Assembly (NCBI RefSeq): GCF_022808615.1
Contig: NZ_JAKZKS010000013.1
Span: 1-64,000 of the forward strand
Direction: 5' to 3'
DNA: 64,000 nucleotides
DNA from: Bacillus sp. FJAT-47783
GTDB lineage: Bacteria; Bacillota; Bacilli; Bacillales; Aeribacillaceae
Shown here: one piece after another, positions 7,050 through 15,270 of the stretch
Layout of the letters: the number at the start of each line of letters is the position of its first letter
Position numbering within the stretch: the stretch's first letter is position 1
The notes under the pieces: generated by a model
What the model saw: only the letters and a program-made list of their open reading frames with translations
Database searches by the model: none
Told to the model about the DNA's origin: nothing
Translations under genes and position numbers: made by a program

Positions 7050-9167
7050 TTATTTAGCGATGTCTCTCACGCGAAGTAACCGCAATGCATTCAACGTCAC
7101 AAGCAGTGTTGCTCCCATATCTGCGAAGATTGCAATCCAAAGCGTTAACCACCCAGGGACGACGAGAAGAAGTGCAAGAATTTTAATCCCGATGGAAAAG
7201 GCGACGTTTTGTTTAATAATGGCCAAAGCTTTTCGACTTAATCGAATCGTAAATGGAAGCTTCTTTAAGTCATCACCCATTAACGCTACATCCGCTGTTT
7301 CTAATGCCGTATCTGTTCCCGATGCTCCCATCGCAAACCCAACGGTTGATGCCGCTAGTGCTGGTGCATCATTGACACCGTCTCCAACCATCGCAACATC
7401 GTCAAACTTTGTTCTTAATTGTTTAATCACCTCAACTTTTTCATGAGGTAGTAATTCGCTTTTTACCTCTAATACGCCAATCTGTTTCGCTACAGCATTT
7501 GCCGTATGTCGATTATCACCTGTTAACATAATCGTTTGCTTGACACCTAATTGGTGTAATTGATGAATAATGGACTGGCTGTTATGACGAACCGTATCCG
7601 CGATCGACACAACGAGTAATAGTTGATCTTTATCCGCAAAAAGTATAACGGTATTTCCAGCTTCTTGTCTTTCTTTGATGATGGAGCGTACAGACGTTGC
7701 GTAGTTCCGCTTTAATTTTTCTTCAACAAAATTCGGGCTCCCCAGAACATATTCTTTTCCTTCTATCGTACCGACAATGCCTTTCCCAGTAATTGAGGCG
7801 AAATCCATTACTTCAATCTTTTCATATCGTTGATGTTGTTCGTGAGCATATTGGACGACTGCCTTCGCTAATGGATGCTGTGACAAGTTTTCAAGTGCTG
7901 CCATCTTCCCTAAGTCTTCCATCGTTCCTGTAAGGAAATCAATATGAGTCACTTTTGGTTTACCTTCAGTTAACGTACCTGTTTTATCAAACGCAATGGC
8001 CTGTAATTTTCCAGCCTGCTCTAAATAAATACCACCTTTCATTAAAACGCCATTACGAGCGGCATTTCCAATCGCTGTCACAACAGCTACTGGGGTTGAA
8101 ATGACAAGTGCACAAGGACAACCGACAACGAGGACAGCTAACCCTTGATAAATCCACGTTTGCCAATCGGCTTGAAATAAAATCGGTGGAATGATTGCGA
8201 CTAGTAAGGCAACAACCATAATAATCGGTGTATAGTACTTGGCGAAACGATCGATAAAGGCTTGAGAAGGAGCTCGTTCGGCTTGTGCTTCTTCTACAAG
8301 TTGAATCACCTTTGCAATCGTATTATCTTTCGCTGTTTTCGTTACGTTTATTTTTAAATTTCCATCTTCATTCAATGTACCAGCAAACACTTCATCGCCT
8401 ACTGATTTTAAGACAGGTATTGATTCTCCTGTAATAGCCGCTTCATTTACCGTGGCAGAACCGACTAAAACCTCTCCATCCATCGCGATTTTTTCACCAG
8501 GCTTTACGTGTAAAATGTCCCCGACTTGAATATCATTGACATGAACAACCATTTCGTTATTTCTGCGGAAAATCGTCGCTTTCTTCGGAGCAATGTCCAT
8601 TAATGTTTGAATCGAACGTCTTGCTCGGTCCATCGAGTACGATTCTAATGCTTCACTGATGGCAAACAATAGAACGACCGTTGCCCCTTCACCCCATTCA
8701 CCGATAATGCTCGCACCGATTACGGCAATGGTCATTAACGTTTTCATATCAAATTGGAGTCGAATGAGGTTTTGAAGTCCTGCTTGAAACAGCCTCCATC
8801 CACCAATCAGAGTCGATGTGAAAAACGCTCCAATTGACAAAATGGACTGTTCCCCATTCATTAAAGAAAATACCCATCCGATACTTAAAAAGAGTGCCGA
8901 AAGAATGGTCTGTAGATGTCGTTTCCAAAACGGCTCTTTTTCTTCTTGACGTTCCTCATGTTCCGGGTATATTTTGATCTTGTCAAACGCCCCCGCTTTT
9001 TCTAACTCTGCAACTGACGCTTTCCCGTAAACGGTAATTTTCGATGCCCCAAAATTCACTTCCGCTTCTTCCACACTTTCAATGCTTCTTACATTTTTCT
9101 CAAATGTTTTCGCACAACCTGCACAAGAAAGACCTTGTACACGGTAAACAACTCTTTCTTCACTCAC
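7050..9167 (-). CDS. cadA: P1B-type heavy-metal ATPase (Cd/Zn/Pb efflux)
   Basis: A 705-residue CPx-type ATPase that exports soft divalent metals across the membrane. Visible parts: one heavy-metal-binding domain with GLSCAGC (Cys15, Cys18), six to eight membrane segments, the metal-site CPC near residue 350, the phosphorylated aspartate in DKTGTLTEG near 394, the SQHPLAKAV histidine, and GDGVNDAPALA near 595. CPC with this DKTGT context and the cadC partner point to Cd2+/Zn2+/Pb2+ rather than copper. The GTG start overlaps the cadC stop by 8 bp, so the two are co-translated from the metal-controlled promoter at 9572-9600. Confidence 0.93.
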   Translation of the reverse strand: MSEERVVYRVQGLSCAGCAKTFEKNVRSIESVEEAEVNFGASKITVYGKASVAELEKAGAFDKIKIYPEHEERQEEKEPFWKRHLQTILSALFLSIGWVFSLMNGEQSILSIGAFFTSTLIGGWRLFQAGLQNLIRLQFDMKTLMTIAVIGASIIGEWGEGATVVLLFAISEALESYSMDRARRSIQTLMDIAPKKATIFRRNNEMVVHVNDIQVGDILHVKPGEKIAMDGEVLVGSATVNEAAITGESIPVLKSVGDEVFAGTLNEDGNLKINVTKTAKDNTIAKVIQLVEEAQAERAPSQAFIDRFAKYYTPIIMVVALLVAIIPPILFQADWQTWIYQGLAVLVVGCPCALVISTPVAVVTAIGNAARNGVLMKGGIYLEQAGKLQAIAFDKTGTLTEGKPKVTHIDFLTGTMEDLGKMAALENLSQHPLAKAVVQYAHEQHQRYEKIEVMDFASITGKGIVGTIEGKEYVLGSPNFVEEKLKRNYATSVRSIIKERQEAGNTVILFADKDQLLLVVSIADTVRHNSQSIIHQLHQLGVKQTIMLTGDNRHTANAVAKQIGVLEVKSELLPHEKVEVIKQLRTKFDDVAMVGDGVNDAPALAASTVGFAMGASGTDTALETADVALMGDDLKKLPFTIRLSRKALAIIKQNVAFSIGIKILALLLVVPGWLTLWIAIFADMGATLLVTLNALRLLRVRDIAK

Positions 9168-9528
9168 GAGATTGCAACTCCTTTTGATGAGTATAAGCTA
9201 AAACAATAATTTGCTGGACGTGATCATCATCTAATGAATAGTATGCAAGCTTTCCTTCTTTTCGATATTTTGCTAACCCTAAATTTCGCAGTAATCGCAA
9301 ATGATGGGATGCTGTTGCGTTCGAACAACCGACGACGTTTGCCACATCACAAACACATAGCTCCTCTTCAATAACGAGTGAATAAGCAATCTTCACTCTC
9401 GTTTCATCTGCTAACGCTTTAAAAATTTTGGCCACATCTTGATGATGCTTTTGCTCTAATTCTTCTTTTACTTTCTCGACCTTGTCCGAATCAATACAAA
9501 CGACTTCACATACATCTTTTTCTTTCAT
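9160..9528 (-). CDS. cadC: ArsR/SmtB-type metal-responsive repressor
   Basis: A 122-residue winged-helix repressor. Metal ligands match CadC of plasmid pI258: Cys7 and Cys11 in CEVVC and Cys58 and Cys60 in ELCVC, with the recognition helix around SNATASHHLRLL. Metal binding releases it from DNA and opens cadCA. The ATG at 9528 is used because GAGGGGAG lies just before it; the TTG at 9543 sits in that same site. A palindromic operator overlaps the transcription start region at 9550-9570. Confidence 0.92.
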   Translation of the reverse strand: MKEKDVCEVVCIDSDKVEKVKEELEQKHHQDVAKIFKALADETRVKIAYSLVIEEELCVCDVANVVGCSNATASHHLRLLRNLGLAKYRKEGKLAYYSLDDDHVQQIIVLAYTHQKELQSRE

Positions 9529-9549
9529 ATACTCCCCTCTCAATCAAAC

Positions 9550-9600
9550 GTTCAAATAATCGTTTGAATGTATTGTATGCATAAATTGGAATTTTGTCAA
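9550..9600 (-). promoter_or_regulatory. cadCA promoter and operator
   Basis: On the minus strand TTGACA (9595-9600) and TACAAT (9572-9577) are separated by 17 bases, a near-ideal sigma-A promoter. The inverted repeat TTCAAA-N6-TTTGAA (9551-9568) follows at once, matching the known CadC operator type. Metal-free CadC would block initiation. Confidence 0.85.
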
Positions 9601-9689
9601 TGAATTCGGAAATTTTGTATGTAGTTATTCTTTTTATTTGGATATGTACAAGAAAAGCGAAAGAGCCTTGTTCAATGGTCAGTTTTATT

Positions 9690-9800
9690 TGGGGCTCATT
9701 TTCATAAATTGGGGGTTACTTTCAATAATTGGGGCCCTATTATCATATATTGGGTTTTACTTTCATAAATTGGGCTCTAATCTTTAAGATTGGGGTTTCA
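9690..9800. repeat. six degenerate repeats phased at 20 bp (TTGGG core)
   Basis: TTGGG starts at 9690, 9710, 9730, 9751, 9771 and 9791, with spacers rich in A, T and TTTCATAA-like words. The array lies between the yueF terminator and the cadC promoter. Similar phasing with different cores occurs at 27226-27372 and 49825-49936. Confidence 0.8.
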
Positions 9801-9836
9801 TGAAAAAAGATGCAAGAAATATTAAATTTTAAGAAT

Positions 9837-9861
9837 AAAAGCGCCATAATTCGGCGCTTTT
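9837..9861 (-). terminator. terminator of the yueF-like gene
   Basis: AAAAGCGCC pairs with GGCGCTTTT across a six-base loop, two bases after the stop of the gene on the minus strand. Confidence 0.8.
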
Positions 9862-9863
9862 CA

Positions 9864-10955
9864 TTACTCTGTTTTAATATCTTGTCTAAGTCGAATAAGA
9901 CGATATAAGTTGATAATAATTGTTTTAGAAACCGCATACGTTGGGACAGCTAAAATCATTCCAAGTACACCTGCAATATTTCCAGCTACGAGAAGTAAAA
10001 TGATTATCGTTAATGGATGTGTATCTAATCGCTTCCCAATAATTAATGGTGACATAATATTGCCATCAATTTGTTGCACAATCGTAATCACAATAATGAC
10101 GATTAACGCTTTTGCTGGAGAATCAAGTAATCCAACGATAACAGCCGGGATTGCTCCAAGAAAGGGGCCAAGATAAGGAATAATGTTTGTCACCGCAATG
10201 ACTAAAGCAAGGAGTAAAGCATACGGTAACTTTATTAAAACAAATCCAATAAAAACTAAGATACCCACTCCTAAAGAAACAGTCATTTGACCACGGATGT
10301 ACGTAGACAACGTTTCCCCCGTTTCTTTCAATATACGAAGAACTTCGTGACGATAATCTTTCGGAAAAAATTTTACGACTGTTTGTGGGAATTTTTCTCC
10401 ATCTTTGAACATGTAAAATAAAACAAATGGAACCGTTACGATAATTAATGTAATGTTTGCGATGACGCCGAAAACGACTTGAAATCCTTGAGAAACATTT
10501 TGTGTAATCGTTGACACGTAACTCGTTAATGTATTTTCGATTTTATCTAAGGAAATAAGTTCCTGTGAAACAACCCACTGAAACCATGTACTATGATACA
10601 AATCTTCAATGACAGTTCTAGATTGCGCGATATACGTTGGCATGTTTTCAATCAAATCATTAAACTGGCTCACAATCGTCGGTCCAATGGATCCTATAAT
10701 TAATGAGACGACACTAATAAACAAAACGTACAAAAGGAGAATGGCTAGCGTCCTCGGTACTCTTCTTCGTTCAAAAAACACGACAACCGGATTAAGTAAA
10801 AAGTATAAAAACCCCGAGATTAAAATCGGAAAAAACAATGTTGTTGCAAAGATGACAATTGGCTTGAACAAAAAGGTGATTTTCGTACTAAAATAAATAA
10901 TGAGTACGAGCAGTAAAATTTCTAATGTCCAAAAATGAACTTTCGATTTAAACAC
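9864..10955 (-). CDS. AI-2E family membrane protein (YueF-like)
   Basis: A 363-residue polytopic membrane protein of the PF01594 family. It has hydrophobic segments near residues 8-60, about 70-90, 155-185 and 215-350, with the family's NIIPYLGPFLGAIPA loop and PTYAVSK near the end. Members range from autoinducer-2 exporters to Na+/H+ antiporters and substrates cannot be predicted. The closest B. subtilis relatives by memory are YueF, YdbI and YtvI. Start is a GTG with AGGAGG 8 bases ahead. A monocistronic unit with its own terminator. Confidence 0.8.
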   Translation of the reverse strand: MFKSKVHFWTLEILLLVLIIYFSTKITFLFKPIVIFATTLFFPILISGFLYFLLNPVVVFFERRRVPRTLAILLLYVLFISVVSLIIGSIGPTIVSQFNDLIENMPTYIAQSRTVIEDLYHSTWFQWVVSQELISLDKIENTLTSYVSTITQNVSQGFQVVFGVIANITLIIVTVPFVLFYMFKDGEKFPQTVVKFFPKDYRHEVLRILKETGETLSTYIRGQMTVSLGVGILVFIGFVLIKLPYALLLALVIAVTNIIPYLGPFLGAIPAVIVGLLDSPAKALIVIIVITIVQQIDGNIMSPLIIGKRLDTHPLTIIILLLVAGNIAGVLGMILAVPTYAVSKTIIINLYRLIRLRQDIKTE

Positions 10956-11029
10956 TTATTTTTCCTCCTAAATGATTCCGTTATTCACGATTTTACCCAT
11001 ATTATTAGATTATCATTCTTTTTTGCCTC

Positions 11030-11494
11030 TCACAGCATTTTTAATCGTTTCAGCTTCGTTAAAGCTATTCCTTCCCTCGTCATGTATTGAACTGTCTCTT
11101 GAAATCGAAATTTTTGATATAATTTGATGGCAGGAACGTTTTTCGTACCTGTTGTCACATAGTATACGTTTTGATCCCCCTCAAGTTTCAAAAGATATTG
11201 TATTAAATGAGAAGCTATTCCTTTCCGAAAGTATAGAGGAGAAATCATGACTCTTGTTATCGTAATCATATGAGGTTGTTTTTCATAAGCAATCGCCCCA
11301 ACTAAATCGTTATTCAAAAAATATCCGTAAAAATGCTCATCAGAAAGCAGCAAAGAGCTTAATGTTTCACGGAGTGGCGGTAACTTCTCTGACCCTAAAT
11401 ATTCCGCTTCCACTTCATATGCTTTTTTCTGTAGACATAAAACATGTTCAGCCATTTTTTTCTTCGTTATATCTATTTTTCTAATCAACTTCAT
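11030..11494 (-). CDS. GNAT-family N-acetyltransferase
   Basis: A 154-residue single-domain acetyltransferase. The acetyl-CoA loop is the region ISPLYFRKGIASHLIQYLL, followed by NVPAIKLYQKFRF, the usual final GNAT strand-helix pattern. The substrate is unknown. I start at the ATG at 11494, where family members begin (MKLIRKIDITKKKM); a longer in-frame extension would run through the divergent YitT gene and is not protein-like. The intergenic gap of 79 bp holds both promoters. Confidence 0.75.
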   Translation of the reverse strand: MKLIRKIDITKKKMAEHVLCLQKKAYEVEAEYLGSEKLPPLRETLSSLLLSDEHFYGYFLNNDLVGAIAYEKQPHMITITRVMISPLYFRKGIASHLIQYLLKLEGDQNVYYVTTGTKNVPAIKLYQKFRFQETVQYMTREGIALTKLKRLKML

Positions 11495-11573
11495 TGCCCC
11501 TAATCTAAAAATTGATTTTATCCAAAAAAAATTTCGATATAATGATAGTAGATTGATTTTGGAAGGTGATGTC

Positions 11574-12419
11574 GTGAATCGGTTGTTGGAATATATATCC
11601 TTAACCATTGGATCCTTAATCGTGGCTGTTGGTATTGAATTAATATTAGCACCAAATAGCTTAGTAGATGGCGGTGTTACCGCTATCGCGATTATGATGA
11701 ACCATTTATTTGGAACACCAATCTTTATCATTTTTCTCGCTTTAAATATGTTAATCCTTCTTTTTACAGCAAAAGATGTTGGTAAACCGTTTGTCATTCG
11801 TACAATGTATGCCAATATTGTCACGACAATCGGCTTAATTTGGTTAACACCATTTCCGGCTATTACCGATTCAGATGTATTAATAGTCCTTTATGGAGGA
11901 TTGTTAGTCGGCTTAGGAATTGGAATTGTCGTAAAGTTTGGCGGAGCAATAGACGGCACAGAAATGTTAGCGGTATGGTTTCATAACCATTTTAAAATCC
12001 CGATTAGTACATTTTTATTAGCAATTAATGCGGTCATCTTTACATTTGCTGCGTTCATTTTTTCCATTGAGCAAGCGATGTTTTCATTAGCCATCTTTTA
12101 TATCGTGACGAAAATGATTGATTTTGTATTAGACGGCTTAAATCAAGGGAAATCGATTATGATTATTTCTGATAAATCCGAAGAAATCGGTGAACATTTA
12201 ATGTCAAACTTAAAACTATCCATTACATACTTACAAGCAGTTGGTGGTTACTCAAATGAACGTCGCCTCATCATTTATTGCATTACAAACCGTTTTACTT
12301 ACCCAAGAGTAAAGGAAACCGTCCTGAAAATGGATCCGAGTGCTGTCATTGAAGCAGCCTATGTTTCTGAAACATCGAATGTTAAAAAAACGAGCTATTT
12401 GCCGTTTTCAAAAGACTAA
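11574..12419 (+). CDS. YitT-family membrane protein (DUF161/DUF2179)
   Basis: A 281-residue protein with five to six N-terminal membrane segments (residues 1-165) and a C-terminal cytosolic DUF2179 domain (about 215-270), the standard YitT architecture. The GTG at 11574 follows GGAAGGTGATG with good spacing. B. subtilis has several paralogues of unknown function, so a specific symbol is not justified. A dispersed repeat beginning right after the stop provides a terminator-like hairpin. Confidence 0.85.
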   Translation: MNRLLEYISLTIGSLIVAVGIELILAPNSLVDGGVTAIAIMMNHLFGTPIFIIFLALNMLILLFTAKDVGKPFVIRTMYANIVTTIGLIWLTPFPAITDSDVLIVLYGGLLVGLGIGIVVKFGGAIDGTEMLAVWFHNHFKIPISTFLLAINAVIFTFAAFIFSIEQAMFSLAIFYIVTKMIDFVLDGLNQGKSIMIISDKSEEIGEHLMSNLKLSITYLQAVGGYSNERRLIIYCITNRFTYPRVKETVLKMDPSAVIEAAYVSETSNVKKTSYLPFSKD

Positions 12420-12525
12420 GAAAAGCGCAAGCGCCTTGATCATCCCGCGATGAAAAGGCGCTTTTTGCCTTTACGGCGTCACGTTTTTGACTCGAGAGGA
12501 TAGGCGCTGGAGCTAGACATCGAAG
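12420..12525 (+). repeat. dispersed Bacillaceae repeat (AAGCGCAAGCGCCTTG ... CTGGAGCTAGAC type)
   Basis: Begins AAAAGCGCAAGCGCCTTGAT, contains AAGGCGCTTTTTGCC and ends GGCGCTGGAGCTAGAC. Related copies are at 14308-14425 and 36453-36565, with a fragment at 9652-9675. Its complementary GCGCCTT/AAGGCGC arms can fold, so this copy may also end transcription of the YitT gene. Confidence 0.75.
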
Positions 12526-12581
12526 AGTCCATTTACCCCTGAATACTTTCTCAAAATATAAATTCTGATCCTAAAACAAAA

Positions 12582-12713
12582 GGAGCTGTCTAAAAAGTCC
12601 ATTTTTGTGTAAACCACGCCAAAATTAAGACATCAAGAATGCTGTAAAATCAACATTCTTGATGTCTACTTTTTTAGAATTCGGGGCGTAAATACTACTT
12701 TTCGGACAGCCCC
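12582..12713. repeat. hairpin MITE-like repeat, copy 3
   Basis: The best preserved copy, from GGAGCTGTCTAAAAAGTCC to TTTTCGGACAGCCCC. The stem pairs GACATCAAGAATG (12629-12641) with CATTCTTGATGTC (12654-12666). It sits just downstream of modB. Confidence 0.85.
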
Positions 12714-12741
12714 ACAGAAGATGTAACAAAGTGTCTTTCTC

Positions 12742-13407
12742 TCACTTTTCCCTTGATATTGTTTGAACCGTTGTAAGTAACAGAAGAGATATTAAGATCA
12801 TAATTAAAACGAGTGTCCATGCGAGCGTCATATTTCCCGTATCCATTGCCACGTAAATGGCAGTTGGGATCGTTTGGGTTTTACCTGGAATATTCCCCGC
12901 AAACATTAATGTTGCGCCAAACTCCCCTAACGCTCTTGTAAAACTTAAGACAATTCCTGATAAAATGGCTTTTTTGGCCAGTGGAAACGAAATAAATCGA
13001 AATGTTTGCCACTCATTCGCCCCATCTACGCGAGAAGCTTCTTCTATTCTCAAATCAATGGACTCAAAACCTGTTTTAACCGATTGATACATGAGTGGGA
13101 ATGCCACCACCGTTGAGGCAATAACACAAGCTGTCGCTGTAAACATAACAGGTTGATGAAATAGCCATTCAATCCCTTTTCCGATGATACTGTTTCTGCC
13201 AAAGACGATCATTAACAAAAAGCCGACAACCGATGGCGGCAAAACGATGGGCAATAAGAAAAACGTTTCCACTATATTTTTCCCGGGAAACGATCTTCTG
13301 GACATCCATTTACCCATGAATGTACCAACTAGGAATGCAAAGATTGTTGCGAGTGCTGCGACTTTAAAAGAAAGTATAATAGGATTTACAATTTGTTCAT
13401 TTATCAC
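12742..13407 (-). CDS. modB: molybdate ABC transporter permease
   Basis: A 221-residue inner-membrane permease with five or so membrane segments and the ABC-permease EAA loop around EEASRVDGANEWQTFRFISFP. It would form the channel for molybdate delivered by ModA. The GTG start overlaps the modA stop by 4 bp. No modC ATPase gene follows; the B. subtilis yvgL-yvgM locus also lacks one, so the ATPase must be supplied elsewhere. A hairpin repeat lies immediately downstream. Confidence 0.88.
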   Translation of the reverse strand: MINEQIVNPIILSFKVAALATIFAFLVGTFMGKWMSRRSFPGKNIVETFFLLPIVLPPSVVGFLLMIVFGRNSIIGKGIEWLFHQPVMFTATACVIASTVVAFPLMYQSVKTGFESIDLRIEEASRVDGANEWQTFRFISFPLAKKAILSGIVLSFTRALGEFGATLMFAGNIPGKTQTIPTAIYVAMDTGNMTLAWTLVLIMILISLLLLTTVQTISREK

Positions 13408-14186
13408 GTTTCGTTCAACTCACTAAATCCGAATTTTTTTAGGATCTCAACTGACTTTTCTTCTTGGATAAAGTGTAAAAATTGCTTTGCTTCCGCTTCA
13501 TGCTTTGTTGTGCTTACGACTCCCAGCGGGTAAACAATCGGAGAATGAAGTGTTTCATTTATCGGAATTGACGAAATAACATCTTTCGCTAATAATGCAT
13601 CCGTTTTATAAACAATCCCTGCATCGACATTGCCTGTTTCAACATACGTTAACACTTGACGAACATCTTTACTAGTGACCACTTTAGTCTTTAATATCTC
13701 CCACAAACGAGATTGCTCTAGGGCTTCTTTTGCATATTGACCAGCTGGCACTGTTTCAGGATTGCCAACTGCAATCTGCTGAACTTTCTGCAAATCTTTT
13801 AAATCTTTTACTTCTTGTTTAACATCCTCAGAAACAATGAGTGCAAGTTGATTTTTCACCACATTGATGGTTAATTCTTTTGAAAGTAACCCTTCAGCTA
13901 CTAGTTCGTTTATATGTTTTTCTCCCGCCGAAAAAAACAAATCAACAGGAGCTCCTTTTGAAATTTGTTGTTTTAAAGCACCAGATCCTCCGAAGTTTAC
14001 ATGAACCGTTACAGATGGATATTCTTTTTCAAAGGCTGCTATCAATTCCATCATCGCTTCTTGTAAGCTGGCTGCTGCTGAAACAGTAATTTCAACTTTT
14101 TCTTGTTTGTTTTGTTGTCCACTACATGCACTCACAAAAAGTAGTATGATAGCGAACATCGTCATTTTCTTTATTAACGACTTCAC
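13404..14186 (-). CDS. modA: molybdate-binding lipoprotein
   Basis: A 260-residue periplasmic-type binding protein anchored as a lipoprotein: the signal ends in the lipobox FVSAC with Cys21. The mature part starts EITVSAAASLQEAM, the oxyanion-binding segment of ModA proteins, and later has NFGGSGALKQQI. It captures molybdate or tungstate for ModB. The start is a GTG with a purine-rich site ahead. It is first in a two-gene operon with modB. Confidence 0.9.
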   Translation of the reverse strand: MKSLIKKMTMFAIILLFVSACSGQQNKQEKVEITVSAAASLQEAMMELIAAFEKEYPSVTVHVNFGGSGALKQQISKGAPVDLFFSAGEKHINELVAEGLLSKELTINVVKNQLALIVSEDVKQEVKDLKDLQKVQQIAVGNPETVPAGQYAKEALEQSRLWEILKTKVVTSKDVRQVLTYVETGNVDAGIVYKTDALLAKDVISSIPINETLHSPIVYPLGVVSTTKHEAEAKQFLHFIQEEKSVEILKKFGFSELNET

Positions 14187-14307
14187 TTCAATCGTCTTCC
14201 TTTACTCGTTATTTCTTCTAATATATCATATCAAATGTTTGCATATATACTATGTTCATTTTTAAGGGAGAAATAAGAAATGGGGACACAATCGCCTTGT
14301 TTGGATA

Positions 14308-14425
14308 AGAAAAGCGGAAGCACCTTGCTCAACCTCAAACAAAAATGTTCTTACGATGAAAAGGTGCTCTTTACCTTTACGGTGTAAGGTTATTTGAAAT
14401 GAAGAGATAGCTGGAGCTAGACGTA
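14308..14425 (+). repeat. dispersed Bacillaceae repeat, second copy
   Basis: GAAAAGCGGAAGCACCTTGC, then AAAAGGTGCTCTTTACC, then TAGCTGGAGCTAGACG. It is the same family as 12420-12525, with matching changes in both arms (GCACCTT/AAGGTGC). It occupies the spacer upstream of modA. Confidence 0.7.
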
Positions 14426-14478
14426 AACATCCCCATATCGAAACTTTAACACTTTAGCGAATTTAAACTGAAACAAAA

Positions 14479-14530
14479 AAACAATCCCCTTATTACCCTT
14501 TGTTTTTTGGATAATTAGGGGACGTTATTC
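14479..14530. terminator. hairpin between opposed spacers
   Basis: AATCCCCTTATTACC pairs imperfectly with GGATAATTAGGGGA across a T-rich loop. On the minus strand it lies downstream of the 59-residue gene and could end its transcript. Confidence 0.45.
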
Positions 14531-14612
14531 TTTATAGTTTAAAATCGTTAAGAAGTATATAGGAGGTTTATTTTGCAAATTCATCTTTTACTCCTTTCTT
14601 TCAAAATTTTTA

Positions 14613-14792
14613 TTACACTAAAGTCAGTTTCTCTTCTTTCTCATGGAGAATTTCCTTCGCAGCTCTTTCCCACCATAAATCTTCGTCTATAATTGGTAAT
14701 TCAGGTTTAATTACATCGTATTTCGGTAATACAGCGTTTTCACCCATATCACAACAAACATCGAAAATATCATCAAAGTGAGCGAATGACAT
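14613..14792 (-). CDS. 59-residue acidic protein of unknown function
   Basis: The ATG is preceded by GAGGGAGGTGG, a strong ribosome binding site. The product begins MSFAHFDDIFDVCCDMG, has a central PKYDVIKPELPIIDEDLWWE and ends with a charged helix. A Cys-Cys pair and a Trp-Trp pair stand out in so short a protein, and it has no signal peptide. I do not recognise the family. It is alone, with a hairpin downstream, and was read directly from sequence because it is too short for usual gene calls. A metal-binding or peptide-precursor role is possible but unsupported. Confidence 0.6.
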   Translation of the reverse strand: MSFAHFDDIFDVCCDMGENAVLPKYDVIKPELPIIDEDLWWERAAKEILHEKEEKLTLV

Positions 14793-15208
14793 TTAAACCA
14801 CCTCCCTCTCAAATACTTTGATTTCTCCGTTTATCTTAAGATTATGGGGAAGTAATCAATCAGTTAAGAAAATCGTCAGACCCTTTTCAATTAATAATAT
14901 GATGGCTACCCCATTTATATGCAACATCTTCTAAACAGAGATTCTTTTTTGAGGAGAAAAGATGTTACCTTTCCTTCCTCATCTTTATTATAACACCATT
15001 TAATGGAAAGAGAGGTGGAGATATTGACAATATTGTTAACGCTTACATGATTTGGTTAAGAAGAAGTTAATGGTCTTAGTTCAAAAACATACCATTAATA
15101 TTGCGAATAGCTACGCTTTTTTCAATCGTTGATGTGAGGCACTTGTGATTCACAGGATATGGGCCGTTTCCAAAGGACACTCCTGTTAAGTGTAGAATAA
15201 ATGAATAA
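14793..15208. other. spacer without a recognisable gene
   Basis: About 415 bases that contain the promoter of the 59-residue gene somewhere near 14800-14870. Nothing else stands out. Confidence 0.5.
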
Positions 15209-15263
15209 AAAAGAAAAAGCCTTGTCTCTCAGTTCTTTCAATTCCGAGTTCCGAGAGATAGGC
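15209..15263 (-). terminator. terminator after the 405-residue gene
   Basis: On the minus strand GGCCTATCTCTC pairs imperfectly with GAGAGACAAGGC, followed by TTTTTCTTTTTT. Confidence 0.65.
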
Positions 15264-15270
15264 CACGTCT

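Noticed and set aside
11495-11824. N-terminal extension of the GNAT frame
   Set aside because: It runs antisense through the YitT gene and its residues are not protein-like; the family start is at 11494.
14560-14700. Plus-strand TTG frame after AGGAGGT, opposite the 59-residue gene
   Set aside because: The encoded 40 residues are low complexity, while the minus-strand reading is clearly protein-like with a better ribosome site.
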